A stretch of DNA of 61,126 bases from Neocallimastix lanati (nom. inval.). Lineage: Eukaryota; Neocallimastigomycota; Neocallimastigomycetes; Neocallimastigales; Neocallimastigaceae. The position numbers were made by a program, and so were the translations under genes. A model generated the notes under the pieces. It did not search any database. It worked only from the letters and a program-made list of their open reading frames with translations, and was not told where the DNA came from. Below, one piece after another: positions 47,461 to 58,440 of the stretch (positions are counted from its first letter, which is position 1; each line of letters starts with the position of its first letter). The stretch is from contig JACVTC010000052.1 of NCBI GenBank assembly GCA_016946835.1, positions 1,047,501 to 1,108,626 of the forward strand. Direction: 5' to 3'.

Positions 47461-48082
47461 AAATGAAATATCAAAGATTTAAAATAATTATAAATATGAA
47501 TTAATTGCATATCTTGGAAGAATAAAATAATAAACAACTGCAGATTATCTTATGATATAAACATATAAATATTTTAAATAAACAACATATGTCATATAAG
47601 AGTAATTACATTCTTGATATAAATTGCTTCACCCAACATAATCACAGTCTATAATATTTTAAGGCTAAGATAGTATTTATCAGAATTCTTTTTTACTATT
47701 AAATGATAAACATTCCTACAACATTATTCAAAATACAAAACCCTTATCAACATTTCAAAACCGAGGAGTTCATACAATATAAAATTAGTTTTACAATATT
47801 GTAATATACCTTTATAGTTTCCAATAGAAATATGATAAACTTTGAAGTGTTAAGAAATTAATGATACCCATTTAATTCATTAGATACAAAAATTTATTAG
47901 AAAATATTCATAAATTTACTTTTGAATATTGCATGATGGCATAATGAAACCAAACATTTAATTGTAAAATAAATCATCAAAGGAAAAGACTATAAATAAA
48001 GATTGGACGTTTTTATAATAATATTAAATTTAATTCATAAATATTAAATAACGTAAATAAAATTATTCAGAATAAATAAATT
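47461..48082. other. No gene seen
   Basis: AT-rich sequence without frames, recognisable repeats or element ends. Possibly leader or decayed interior of the element begun at 46985. Confidence 0.4.
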
Positions 48083-49257
48083 ATGTCAGATATCTCATTG
48101 CTATATATCCCCCTATTACTGTTATTCTCATTGTGATTTTGAAAATAAAATTCTTGTTATGAATTTTGTTGACAAAGATGTTAGTGAATATGAACTAAAT
48201 CTTATTTATATTACAATTAATTCAAGTACAATTGGTGCTTTCTACATTATAATCTTTATTGCATTAAATTAACTACAGGTACACTTGCAAAGACCGCCCA
48301 TCAAAATGCTAAAATTATTTGTATTACTATTTTGATGGAATAATTTATTTATAAAGAAATTGAAATACTGTTGCTGTATATGCTAAAGAAATTAATGATA
48401 AAGTCACCACAGATTGAAAGCAAGTAGGAGAATAATGAATATTACCTATTGATAACAATAATAGTGATTTTACTAATAATTTGAGATTCAATACTAGACT
48501 CTAACAAAGTCATAAAAAAAAAAAAAAAATCCGTATGTTCTATTCTACCAAGTGTTCTGACATTTTCTTTATTTGGTTTTAATAAATTAATGACTGGTTC
48601 ATTTGATTGAGGTACTATTAACTTTTATACTAATATCAACATTTATACAGTAATGTTCTTTAATTTTTCAATTTCTTCATTAGCTACAATAAAGAAACTT
48701 AATATACCTGGTTGAACTGTACGTATGGTTAACACATATTATTAATCAGACGTCCCAAGAGGTCACTCAAGAATCTGAAAATTATTATGAGGATAATATC
48801 AATCATCTACTGCTCAATGTTCTACTTGGTGGACATGCAGTATATCGATTAGTACACGTGAATAGTACGAATCGGAAGCTATTCATAGATAGTTTATTTA
48901 ATTAGTCAACTATGGATACTGATCCTTACTTCGTAGGACTTGGGGTCTACCTTATCTGTAAGATCATTAGGATCACTTGTTCGTTTTAGCTACTCTTCGA
49001 ATGGTATAGTAAGAATGCAACCGTTGCCATATACGTCCATATTCAAACGATAAGGTCAAACGAGAGGCGACTCTCTGTCGTTACCTCGGATACTACAGGA
49101 TCAATGGATGGTCGTAATACTACTAGTACTAGTACCAGTGCTCTTGATATTATTAAAGAAGAAATTTCAGAATCAATTCAGAATTTATTATCAAATTCCA
49201 TTATATATTTAAATTATATTTATGCAAATTTATATTTTTCAGCCAGTCGATATCAAT
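48083..49257 (+). pseudogene. Unidentified coding-like region with in-frame stops
   Basis: Composition and codon use are richer than background. From 48693 to about 49257 one frame is open except for two TAG codons (near 48903 and 48987). It includes YLVELYVWLTHIINQTSQEV, then after the first TAG STMDTDPYFVGLGVYL, and a Ser/Thr-rich stretch before DIIKEEISESIQNLL. An earlier frame (48525-48740) is open except for two TGA codons. I do not recognise the family. It could be a decayed element interior or a host pseudogene. Confidence 0.4.
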
Positions 49258-49607
49258 AAGAATAAACCTCCAAACTTATATCCCTTATAGTTAAATTCAT
49301 TTGGAATACTTCATTGATACATAATTATTACAATATTCCCAATCTTATTTATATATTATTCTCTTTTATTAGATATTTATTTTAAAATAAAATTTACTTA
49401 AATACCTCACCCCTATTTATATTTTCTACAATAAATCATAGTTAAATTATATCACTTTGAATTTTACAATATCACCCTATTACATTTTTGATTACTACAA
49501 TTTATCACTTCACATAACTATTTTAATATTTTTCCCTGATTTCTCTTACTAAATTATATATTTATTTTATTTATACCTTAAATATTGAAATTTATTCTCC
49601 TGCATCA
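49258..49607. other. No gene seen
   Basis: Mixed A/T sequence with short C-containing runs and no sustained open frame, no repeats and no element ends. Confidence 0.5.
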
Positions 49608-50546
49608 CTATAAAAATGAAACAATTAAAATATAACAAATAGTAAATAGTATCAAATTTGAATTACTAAATAATATTGGATATAACCGTTTCTTGTTTTC
49701 TTGAATAATTGCATTTAACTTAGGACAATTATACTGCAAATGTCCTGGATCGCTACAATATAAACAGGCTTTAATGGTAAGATTTTTCATTTTTTTTGTT
49801 AAGTCCTCTAATTCGTAGTCTTTATTTCTTTTTGGACTTCTAACTTCATAATTATCTCTTACTACCTTTCTGTTGTTTTGATAGTTATTCCTGATATTTA
49901 TTCTGGGGTTGACAATTTCAGTTGAGTACTCTTTTGAGGGTCTCAAATTCATTACTCTATCAACCTTTTCGGCAATGTCAAACGCCCGAGTTAAAGAAAT
50001 GTCATCCTTAAGGGAGACCCTTTTCCAAGCTTCTTCATTTTTCCTAAGAGCATCAATATAATCGAGAACACTGACACTCTTCTTCCTTTTGTTATCTAAT
50101 TTCAAATATATGGATCGGAAACGAGTATTAAAGTCTTTTACTCGCTCGTTTCTTTTAATTCTTAAGGCACGGAGCTCATGAAGTAATATATTCTGGTCTT
50201 CTTTAAGACCATAAAAGGTTTCTAGTGCTTCTATAATTTCCTTTAAGGAAGGATTTTCATCCTTTTTCTTTTCTTCTGAATCAGATTCTTCTTCTTCGTC
50301 CTCACTTTCTGATTCAGAATCGGTAATGTAACTGTCAATTAAATCCTGGATAACTTCCCGAGGCTCTCCAGTAGACGTGAGTAAGCAGGCGGTAAAAATC
50401 GTTTTGGAATCAGTAACTTCCTCAAGTTTTATCCATAATCGGATTTCTGATTCCCAAGATTTGATATCGAGATTTTCCTTTGAAATTTTCTCGATACCTT
50501 TTAATTCTTTTTTTAATTCTTTAAAATTAATTTTATTTTCAGCCAT
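49608..50546 (-). CDS. Stand-alone Gag-like protein with CCHC knuckle
   Basis: Likely starts at MAENKINF (50546); an upstream in-frame Met at 50585 gives 13 extra residues without similarity. It shows a Gag capsid-like helical region, a Glu/Ser/Asp-rich acidic insert (SESESEDEEEESDSEEKK), and a Ty3-type segment (LHELRALRIKRNERVKDFNTRFRS, in two pieces). A basic stretch and a C-terminal zinc knuckle CLYCSDPGHLQYNC follow. After the knuckle it runs into a hydrophobic tail and stops. No protease, RT or integrase was found beside it, and no flanking LTRs were confirmed. Either the remaining head of a Ty3/gypsy-like element or a captured Gag gene. Codon use is less A/T-biased than in the copia frames. 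Confidence 0.75.
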   Translation of the reverse strand: MAENKINFKELKKELKGIEKISKENLDIKSWESEIRLWIKLEEVTDSKTIFTACLLTSTGEPREVIQDLIDSYITDSESESEDEEEESDSEEKKKDENPSLKEIIEALETFYGLKEDQNILLHELRALRIKRNERVKDFNTRFRSIYLKLDNKRKKSVSVLDYIDALRKNEEAWKRVSLKDDISLTRAFDIAEKVDRVMNLRPSKEYSTEIVNPRINIRNNYQNNRKVVRDNYEVRSPKRNKDYELEDLTKKMKNLTIKACLYCSDPGHLQYNCPKLNAIIQENKKRLYPILFSNSNLILFTICYILIVSFL

Positions 50547-50673
50547 TTGAAAATTTAAAAATGGTATTAATGCTATGATATCCAATTTAAAAATATGTTT
50601 ACTTTAAAAATATATTTAATAACTATTAAAAAAAAAAAATAAATTTATCTTTGTTTTATAATAATATAATGAT

Positions 50674-50846
50674 GGACTCAGAAAACTCTCTGACAATCCA
50701 ATTCTTTATTCCAATAATAATTCAGACTCAGAATCTCTCTCTGAAAATCTGATAAATTAATTCAGACTCGAAAACACCCTTCGACAATCTGAAACAAAAA
50801 AAATTAAAATTCAGACTCAAAAACGCAATTTGAAAATCTGAAGCTT
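50674..50846 (-). repeat. Four hairpin repeats upstream of the Gag gene
   Basis: Each unit runs from (T)CAGACTC to (G)AAAATCTGA or a close form: 50674-50699, 50719-50756, 50760-50791, 50811-50846. Ends TCAGA and TCTGA can pair. The middle sequence varies. They lie in the position of the Gag leader. Confidence 0.65.
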
Positions 50847-50849
50847 TTT

Positions 50850-51744
50850 ATTATGAATTTTAATATTTATTATATTCTCTTAAGACACAGAATATGTATA
50901 TCTTAATTTTTTTAATTTATTTGTAGTAAAAACTTCTTTATTTAATTTTATTTAATATATTTATTTCTTTTATTAAAATAATTAATATAACATAAAACAA
51001 ATTGTATAAATACTTAAATAATAATAATAATATATATTTATTTTTATTTTTTTTTTTTTTTGTATATATTTATTTTTCTATTAATTCTTTGCCTTAATAT
51101 TTAATGAAATATTAAATAAAAAGTTAAAATACAAGCCAAACTATATAGTGTTGAACCATCAAATATATAACTGTTAACCCTTCTTACAATAAGTCCTCTT
51201 AACTCTTTATTGATAAGTTGATAATGTCGATTGTTAATTACTAAGAGACTTAATAAAAAGAAGGTAGCAATATTAAATACTTTTTAATTTGGTTAACTTA
51301 TTGTTAGTAATAAAGAAGATAATAACGTATCCTTCCCAGTATCAACAAGATCAAAACAATAAAGTATTATGTGTGTGTGCTCAACTATCCGGCGTAGAGA
51401 GTTGTAAGACAGCTTATTTATATTTTTCTATTTAATTAAAATTTAATTAATTATATAACGAATGATAGAAAATTTAACACACACAAAAAAAATTTCAATT
51501 ATAAAAATTTCAATAAAAAAAATTTCAATTATAAAAGTTTCAATTATAAAAAAAAATTTAATATACTTATTTGAAAATTAATAATAATAATCCAATTATA
51601 TATATCCTATATATATATTTTTTACATGTATATATAAAAAAAAATAAGATAAACTTTTAAACATAAAAAAAAATTACAATTTATTATTTAGAATTATTAA
51701 TTATAGAAAAAAAAAATTTTTATTTATATAATTTATTCTTATTT
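50850..51744. other. No gene; AT-rich with one mixed-composition patch
   Basis: Positions 51140-51430 are less A/T-biased (a CTTCCCAGTATCAACAAGAT stretch and CTATCCGGCGTAGAGAG) and could belong to a lost LTR, since TGTTGAACC at 51151 and AACACA near 51476 have LTR-like ends. No partner copy was found, so this stays unassigned. Confidence 0.35.
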
Positions 51745-51983
51745 TATTAAACACCAAAAACAAATATTGAGAAAATTAGATATATTTTTAGAGTAGTATT
51801 TTATATATAATACTTAATATTTAATTTTATTTATCTTTATTTTTTACGATTACAAAAGTGTATATTTTTAACAAGGTTACATTTTATTTCTTTTATAATT
51901 TTGTTTAAATATAATAATATTCTGATTGGGTAAATTATATTAAGATCATTATTAAGTATTTATTTTTTTTTTATATTCTAACA
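51745..51983 (-). repeat. 3' LTR of the minus-strand copia element
   Basis: On the coding strand it begins TGTTAGAATATAAAA and ends GGTGTTTAATA. The terminal dinucleotides are TG..TA rather than TG..CA. Confidence 0.9.
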
Positions 51984-52036
51984 TTCCTCCTAAAATATGA
52001 CTTTCCTAAAATGTCATATTTTTTATTTATATTATT

Positions 52037-53488
52037 TCAAATAAAATATAAATCATCAATTTTTGTTAATAAGGAATTTCTAAATTTATCCATTAATGAC
52101 CCATTTAAATACTTCGTAAACCCATCAACGAGATTGTTTTCAGATTTTATATATTTAAGATAGATTTTATTTTCTTTGACTATTTCTCTTATGTAATGAA
52201 CTCTAATGTCTACATGTTTAGTTTTTGGGTTGATAGTTTGATTTTTAGCATTATAAATAGCTGCTTTATTGTCAACATTTACTTCAATATTTTTAATATT
52301 TAAGTTCAATTCTTCGAATAAATTTAAGTACCATATACATTGTTTACCGCATTCACTAAGACTGTAGTATTCGGACTCGGCTGTTGAAGTCGATATGGAT
52401 TTTTGTAACTTTGAACACCAGCTTGTTGGTGCACCACCAAATGTTATTAAGAATCCTGTTGTTGAACGTCTAGTTTCCAAGTCATCTCCGTAATACGAAT
52501 CGACATATGCTTTAACATTCGGATTATTTGTGAAATTTATTCCAAATTTTTTAGTTCCTTTTAAATATCTTAATATTCTCATTACGTTATTCCAGTCTTC
52601 CATATTTGGTTCCTTTGCTCTTCTAGCTGCTTTTGATACTGAGAAGATAATGTCGGGTCTTGTACATATACCGAGATATAATAAATTTCCTATTATGCTT
52701 CTATATTTTGTTTCATCTACTTTTACCTTCCTAAGATCTTCATTTTCAATTGGAGTCATAATTCTAAGAGGTGTACAATTTTTCATATTAAACTTAGAAA
52801 GTAATTCATCTATATATCTGTGTTGATGTAAAAAGTAATCATTTTTATGTTTTATAAATTTTATTCCAATAATATAATCAACATTACCTATATCTTTCAT
52901 TTTGAACTTTTTCTCAATTAATAATTTTACACTTTCTATTGTTTTCTTTGATCCTGATATTAAAATATCATCCACATATATAGCTAACATACTTAAAAGT
53001 TTTCTTTTGTTAAATTTAACGTACAGACAAGGTTCACTTATAAGTCTTTTATATCCAATTTTTATTAGATAGCCATTTAATTTATCATTCCACTTGGCAC
53101 CACTTTGTTTCAGTCCATATATTGCCTTCTTCAATTTCCAAAATTTCTTATTGTAATCTTCATGTCTTTTGGGTGGTTTCATATACAAATCTTCATTTAA
53201 TTCAGCATTTAAATAGACGGCAGTTATATCTATTTGGTTTATTTCAAAATTGTTCTGAGTGGCAATCGCTGTAAAGATTCTTATTGAATCCTGTTTTAAG
53301 GTAGGTGCAAAGGTTTCTTTATAATCTATGCCGTATTCTTGAGTAAATCCCTTTGCTACTAATCTTGATTTTCTTTTGATTATTTCACCATTTGAGTTTC
53401 GTTTGAATTTGAAAATCCATCTTGATGATATTAAGTTTGCGTTCTTAGGTATTTTATCAATTGTTTCATATACTTTTAGATTTCTCAT
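52037..53488 (-). CDS. Copia reverse transcriptase-RNase H frame (483 codons from first Met)
   Basis: The intact C-terminal part of Pol. RT motifs: WIFKFKRN, SRLVAKGFTQEYGIDY, the first Asp in DITAVYLNAEL (Val replaces the usual Ala), and YVDD with catalytic Asps at 173-174. RNase H: YVDSYYGDD, STAESEYYSL, VDNKAAIYNAKN and NLVDGFTK (Val before the last Asp instead of Ala). The same frame is open further upstream to about 53745 through the Asn-rich linker, so the Met at 53488 is not a true initiation site. Closely related to RT of the deleted element at 24.3-26.3 kb. It could supply enzyme only as part of a now broken polyprotein. Confidence 0.9.
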   Translation of the reverse strand: MRNLKVYETIDKIPKNANLISSRWIFKFKRNSNGEIIKRKSRLVAKGFTQEYGIDYKETFAPTLKQDSIRIFTAIATQNNFEINQIDITAVYLNAELNEDLYMKPPKRHEDYNKKFWKLKKAIYGLKQSGAKWNDKLNGYLIKIGYKRLISEPCLYVKFNKRKLLSMLAIYVDDILISGSKKTIESVKLLIEKKFKMKDIGNVDYIIGIKFIKHKNDYFLHQHRYIDELLSKFNMKNCTPLRIMTPIENEDLRKVKVDETKYRSIIGNLLYLGICTRPDIIFSVSKAARRAKEPNMEDWNNVMRILRYLKGTKKFGINFTNNPNVKAYVDSYYGDDLETRRSTTGFLITFGGAPTSWCSKLQKSISTSTAESEYYSLSECGKQCIWYLNLFEELNLNIKNIEVNVDNKAAIYNAKNQTINPKTKHVDIRVHYIREIVKENKIYLKYIKSENNLVDGFTKYLNGSLMDKFRNSLLTKIDDLYFI

Positions 53489-53744
53489 ATTGTTGAGTTC
53501 ATTATCGACTGATTTTAACCATTCATTTTTATCATTTAAATTAAAGATATCATCATAATTATTTGGTTCGCGTAATTCTTTTAATAATTTTTGTTTTTTG
53601 TTATTTGAATTTAATATTAAGTTTTCATTTCTATTTCTTTTTCCTAAATGTATAGAAGATTCTATGTTAAATAATTTGTTATTCGTTAAGTTATTAATGA
53701 TTCGTTGTTCATTGTTGTTGTCGTTATTATTGTTTGAGTTATAT

Positions 53745-54440
53745 TTGTCTGTATTTAATTATTATGATTGTTTTTATTACTGACAGTGATCATATTGTCG
53801 TTTTGATTAATATTTTTATTTATTTTGTTATTATTGCTGTTGATAGTGTTGATGTTGCTGTTTGTGTTATTGTTATTATTATTGTTGTTGTTGTTAATAT
53901 TATTATTATTGTTGTTGTTGTTAATATTATTATTATTGTTGTTGTTGTTAATGTTATTATCTTGAGATTCTATATTATTATTATAATCTTTGTTTTGATT
54001 ATTATTAATATTTTTGATGTTGTTGTTATTGTTGTTTCTTCTTTTGTTATATGTTCTTTTATTTTTTATTTGAATGTTTTTACTTGGTATATTATTTTCA
54101 TTTATTTGAGTATTATTGTCTAATATTTGAATATTATTTGACTTATTGTAATTATATTGATAATCCGGATTATTATTGTTAGTATTATTGAAGTCTTTGC
54201 CGTGATTTATATCATATGTGTTATCATAAAAATAGGTATTATCATTCCTCTTTATTATATTATTGAGAATAAAATTTGAGATGTCATTATCGCAATGAGA
54301 TAAATGTGAATTTCCTGGTGTAAATTCAAAGAATTCAACATTTCGTGAAATTATAATTTTATTATTTGTTATATCAAGAATTTTGTATGCTGTGGGATTA
54401 TCAACATACCCCTAAGAATATGCCAGGAGATGAATTATTT
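53745..54440 (-). pseudogene. Integrase C-terminal part and Asn-rich linker, broken
   Basis: Recognisable on the minus strand as VFGCKVFYYVPK, the GIFLGY motif, then long Asn tracts (AAC/AAT), with a frame break near 54415 and another near 53755. Plus-strand Val/Ile-rich frames here are mirror images of the Asn codons. Confidence 0.7.
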
Positions 54441-54528
54441 TGAAATTTGGTACGGAATAGTTTTGGAACGTAATAAAAAACTTTACATCCGAAGACACGT
54501 AGGTTTGAATAATCAACTTTGTTATTGG

Positions 54529-54984
54529 TTAGAAGTTCATATGGGATTTTATTACAAATCCCTTATGAGGGATTCGATTATGAATGTAGTTGGAAGTAGA
54601 GACGGCGTCTTCCCAAAATTGTAAGCTAAGTTTTGCGTCATTTAACATTGACTTTGCAGAATTGATTATAGTGCCGTTGAATCGCTCAATCCTACCATTT
54701 TGTTGTGGGTGGTAGGGAACAGTAAATTGATGTTGTATTCCAAAGTCAATGCAGAATTGTTTTGAAATTTTTGTTGTTAAATTCGGTGCCATTATCTGTA
54801 CGGATATATTGAATTCTTTTGTTAAATTGATTTTTATTTTATTAAACCAATTATGGAAGTGATAGAAAGTTTCTGATTTACTCTTCATAAATAGAGTCCA
54901 CCAAAATCTTGAATGGTCATCCAAAATGGTTAAGATATATTTATTGTTATAGATAGAGTTTTGTATTGGACCTATAAGATCCAT
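54529..54984 (-). pseudogene. Copia integrase core fragment, catalytic centre out of frame
   Basis: Starts MDLIGPIQNS (first catalytic Asp). It keeps HPQQNGRIERFNGT with the catalytic Glu. Between them the DNGTEF segment carrying the second Asp is present in the DNA but in another frame, giving IMAPNLTT in this frame. Paired indels therefore preserved length but removed a catalytic residue. Confidence 0.85.
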
Positions 54985-55529
54985 GTGTATGAGTTGAAAT
55001 ATATTTTTGGCTCTATTATGTGATAATTTGAAGGGCTTATTTTTAAGTTTTGAATAACTACAAATAGGGCACTTTGAGTTTATGTTGATTTTTAAAATTT
55101 TATTTTTGATACTATTGATATTAAAATGGGCAAAACGACGATGACATAAATTTAGTTTATCAATTGATTTAAATGTGTATAATTGATTTCAACCAAATTA
55201 TTATTATGTTGGTTGTTTTGAAAATTTAATGGTTGAGTTGAAATCCAAAATTTAATGTATTGGATTGGTTTGATTTAATTGATAATATTCTTTGATTGTG
55301 TTCGTCATAAATTAGTGCATATGATTTATTATTAGTATTATTGAAAATTATTTTGTATCCTTGTTGTGTAAGATTTCCAATTGATAATAAATTTTTATTT
55401 ATTTTTGGTGAGTAATAAACATTCTTAATGATTATTTTGTAATTACTAATGTATCCTATGAGATCTCCTTTAAATTGTGTTGATATAACTTGATTATTAG
55501 CTAAATAAACTTTGTCATTGCACTTTTTG

Positions 55530-56725
55530 AATATTATGTAATTTATTTAAATGACCAGTAATATTTATTGATGCACCGGAGTCAATATCCAACACATCAT
55601 TTCTTTTTGTTTATTTTCTTCGTTTTGTTTATTTATTTCGGCAAAATTAATATCAAGATTTTCTTGAGAATTGTAATCCTTGGTAAAGCATCGGCATAGC
55701 TTGTGTCGTACCTTTCTTTTTCCATGAAATTTGCATAATTTCTACGTTAATTATATTTTCTTTTAAAATTATTTCTTCTCCGTTTGAAAATTTTTCTTCT
55801 TTTGTTATTATTTTTATCATCTTTTCTATTTTTACAGTCAAAAAAGAAATGGCACCATTTACCACAGTAATTACATCTACCATTTTTGGTCTTTTTAGTA
55901 GATGTTTTTATTTTAGTAAGTTTTTTCTTGTTTGTATTAATGTTAGTATTATTTTCTATTGAAAATATATTTTTATTATTTTGATTATTTGTTAAGGATT
56001 CTTTTAGGTTTGATGAGATTATTTCAGGCAATACATCCTTAACATATTCACTACATTTATTCCAATCATTTTTAAATTGGAACACATTAATCCAACGGAG
56101 TTCTTCTGGGAGGCTTCTGTTAAGGATGCCCACTTTAACACTTGATTCAATGTCATTATCTATTTTCTCGAGTTCATCAAGAGTGTTCTGTAGTTCAGCA
56201 ATAAATATATTAATGTCTAATTTCTGGGTTATACTTCAAATTATCGAGTTTGGTTTTAAGTTCTAATTTACGCGTGTTAATGTTTTGGTAAAGGATCTTT
56301 TTAGAATCTTCCACAATTCAAAGGCGGTTTTATTTGATCCTTGCACAATGTCTTGAGTTTTTTCTCCAATACTGTTTAGGACGATCCATTTTGTTGTGAT
56401 ATCGTTATTGATATCAACTACATTGGTGTTTTTGTCATACACCAATGTGTCATCAAATTCATCTTCGATATACTCAGATAGGTCATCTTGTATATCTCTT
56501 TTACCTTAATTTCTTAACCTTTTCTTTGGTGATATAGCCAATTAGGTTGTTAATTGATAATAGATGAAGGATTTTGGTTCTCCATCTATTATAGTTTTCA
56601 GTATTTAATTCAACTACCCTGTTAAAATTTTCAGAGTAGTTTAAATTTAATTGTTTGGCCTGATATCAATGGGTTCTTCAATAGTAATTACTTCATTTCT
56701 ATTGTTTTCTTCTTGTGTTAGCCAT
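55530..56725 (-). pseudogene. Copia Gag and protease region, frame-broken
   Basis: Gag starts MANTRRK at 56725 and shifts frame several times. Pieces are LNTENYNRWRTKIL, KTAFELWKILKRSF (56263-56445) and 55747-56133 with a CCHC knuckle CNYCGKWCHFFFDC. The protease region near 55560-55600 is only partly readable. Homologous to Gag of the 23.5-kb element. Confidence 0.8.
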
Positions 56726-57224
56726 TGTGGAGAGTTTCAAATTAATTATTTTTTTTTTTTTTAATAATTTATTAATATTTTATATTATGTGAATATTTTT
56801 TAAAGAATAATTGATGAGAGATATGTTGTATATCTGGATTGTTTATTTATACATATTCAATATATTGATTAAAATCTTATTCTATTTTCATTAAATAAAT
56901 GTAAATTGAAATATATATTGTTTAATATTTCTATGATGATTTATAATAAACTTTAATAATATATATTTTTTGATAATTGGTTAAGTTATATTTATTACTT
57001 AATAAAAAAGGGTTATAAAATAATATATTTCTGAATTATGATTGGTTACTATTTTTATCTTATTTTTAAAGTAATATTTTCATTATGCCATTTGAAATTA
57101 ATTTAATTAAACATTTATATTATTGGTTTTTTATGTTTGAAAAAGGTATTTATACTTGATTTACATTTATTAATATTGGAATTAAAAAATATATATATAT
57201 TTTTTTATTTTATTGTTAATAATT

Positions 57225-57530
57225 GACCATATGATTTTCAGTTCAAATTAATTATTTGACTGACTATGTCATTTTTCAGTTCATATTATAATTTGACTGA
57301 CTATACTATTTTTACAGTTCAAATTAATTATTTGACTAACCATATGATTTTCAGTTCAAATTATAATTGACTGACTATTTATTACTTTATTTTTATTACT
57401 ATTTTTTATTTTATTTCAATATAAAATTTTATTGATTATACTAATTTTCAGTTCAAATTATAATTGACTGAACTATATTATTTTTTTTTTCAGTTCGAAT
57501 TATAATTTGACTGACTATAATATATATGTA
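57225..57530 (-). repeat. Leader repeats of the minus-strand copia element
   Basis: About six units of roughly 50 bp built on CAGTTCAAATTATAATTTGACTGACTAT, quoted in two parts as CAGTTCAAATTA and TAATTTGACTGACTAT. Each is close to a perfect palindrome. They lie between the primer site and gag. Flanking leader (56730-57224 and 57531-57840) is plain AT-rich sequence. Confidence 0.8.
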
Positions 57531-57840
57531 TATTTTTATATACAATGAATGAATAATGATATTATTAAATTATATTAATTCTTCATTAATTTATTTTTTT
57601 TTTTTTTAAAATATTTTTGATAATATATTTTGATTCAATTATTATGAAAATAACAAAATTAATTATATAGATTCATAATTAATTAAATTATTTCCTTTGA
57701 TAATTCAAAATTAGATGTTATTATTGATAAATATAAAAATGATTTTTAATATTAAAAATAAGAAAGTGTTAGTTCAATTTATTTATAAGATGAATATATT
57801 TATATATATTAATTAGGTAAATTATAACTTAACTTATGGT

Positions 57841-57871
57841 TAAGCTCAGTTGTAGACTGAGACTCTTAATC
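57841..57871 (-). promoter_or_regulatory. Primer-binding site, half-tRNA-Lys(CUU) type
   Basis: On the plus strand it reads like the tRNA itself: AGCTCAGTTG, TAGACTGAGA, CTCTTAATC, i.e. D arm through anticodon stem of tRNA-Lys(CUU). It touches the 5' LTR directly. Confidence 0.85.
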
Positions 57872-58109
57872 TATTAAACACCAAAAACAAATATTGAGAA
57901 AATTAGATATATTTTTAGAGTAGTATTTTATATATAATACTTAATATTTAATTTTATTTATCTTTATTTTTTACGATTACAAAAGTGTATATTTTTAACA
58001 AGGTTACATTTTATTTCTTTTATAATTTTATTTAAATATAATATTCTGATTGGGTAAATTATATTAAGATCATTATTAAGTATTTATTTTTTTTTTTTAT
58101 ATTCTAACA
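57872..58109 (-). repeat. 5' LTR of the minus-strand copia element
   Basis: Matches the LTR at 51745-51983 apart from the few differences noted for the whole element. Followed by TATTT, the target duplicate. Confidence 0.9.
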
Positions 58110-58440
58110 TATTTTAATAAAAAAAAATTAAAAATTTGTACTACAAAAAAAAATTTTTGCTGATTATTTTAATATTCATCATTAAGTAAAAAACTTTTTT
58201 TTTTTTTTTTTTTTTATTAAAAGTTTGTTCTACACTAAAGAAAAATTTAATTTATTATTTATTAAAAAAATTTATTAATGAAATATTTATTATTTTAATA
58301 AAAGGAAAAATGTATATATATATATATATATATTTTTTTAATTTTATTGAAAAATAAAATAATAATAATAATAATAATAGGCGAACAAATTTATAAAAGC
58401 CTAAAATAAATAAAAAAAAACAATATATTTTAACGTCACT
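58110..58440. other. AT-rich spacer, no gene
   Basis: Poly-T (58196-58215), an AT dinucleotide tract (58313-58331) and an AAT tract. The short minus-strand frame here is composition-driven. Confidence 0.7.

Larger units (their letters stand above)
51745..58109 (-). mobile_element. Full-length but decayed Ty1/copia element
   Basis: LTRs of 239 bp (51745-51983, the 3' LTR on this strand) and 238 bp (57872-58109, the 5' LTR). They differ by one G/A change, a TAA indel and T-run length. The flanks read TATTT on both sides, a 5-bp target duplication. The purine tract AGGAGGAA (complement at 51984-51991) abuts the 3' LTR and a tRNA-Lys-half primer site abuts the 5' LTR. Gag, protease and integrase frames are broken; RT-RNase H is open. 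It is older than the element at 11.8-17.0 kb. Confidence 0.93.

Noticed and set aside
48525-48740. Mitochondrial-type gene (TGA read as Trp gives a smooth hydrophobic frame)
   Set aside because: I could not match it to any mitochondrial protein, and anaerobic gut fungi, the likely source, have hydrogenosomes without a genome; more likely a decayed nuclear frame.
51151-51480. Possible LTR (TGTTGAAC..AACACA)
   Set aside because: No second copy in the window and no primer site or purine tract beside it.
53598-54123. Plus-strand Val/Ile-rich frames
   Set aside because: Antisense of the Asn-rich linker of the minus-strand copia element (GTT/ATT opposite AAC/AAT).
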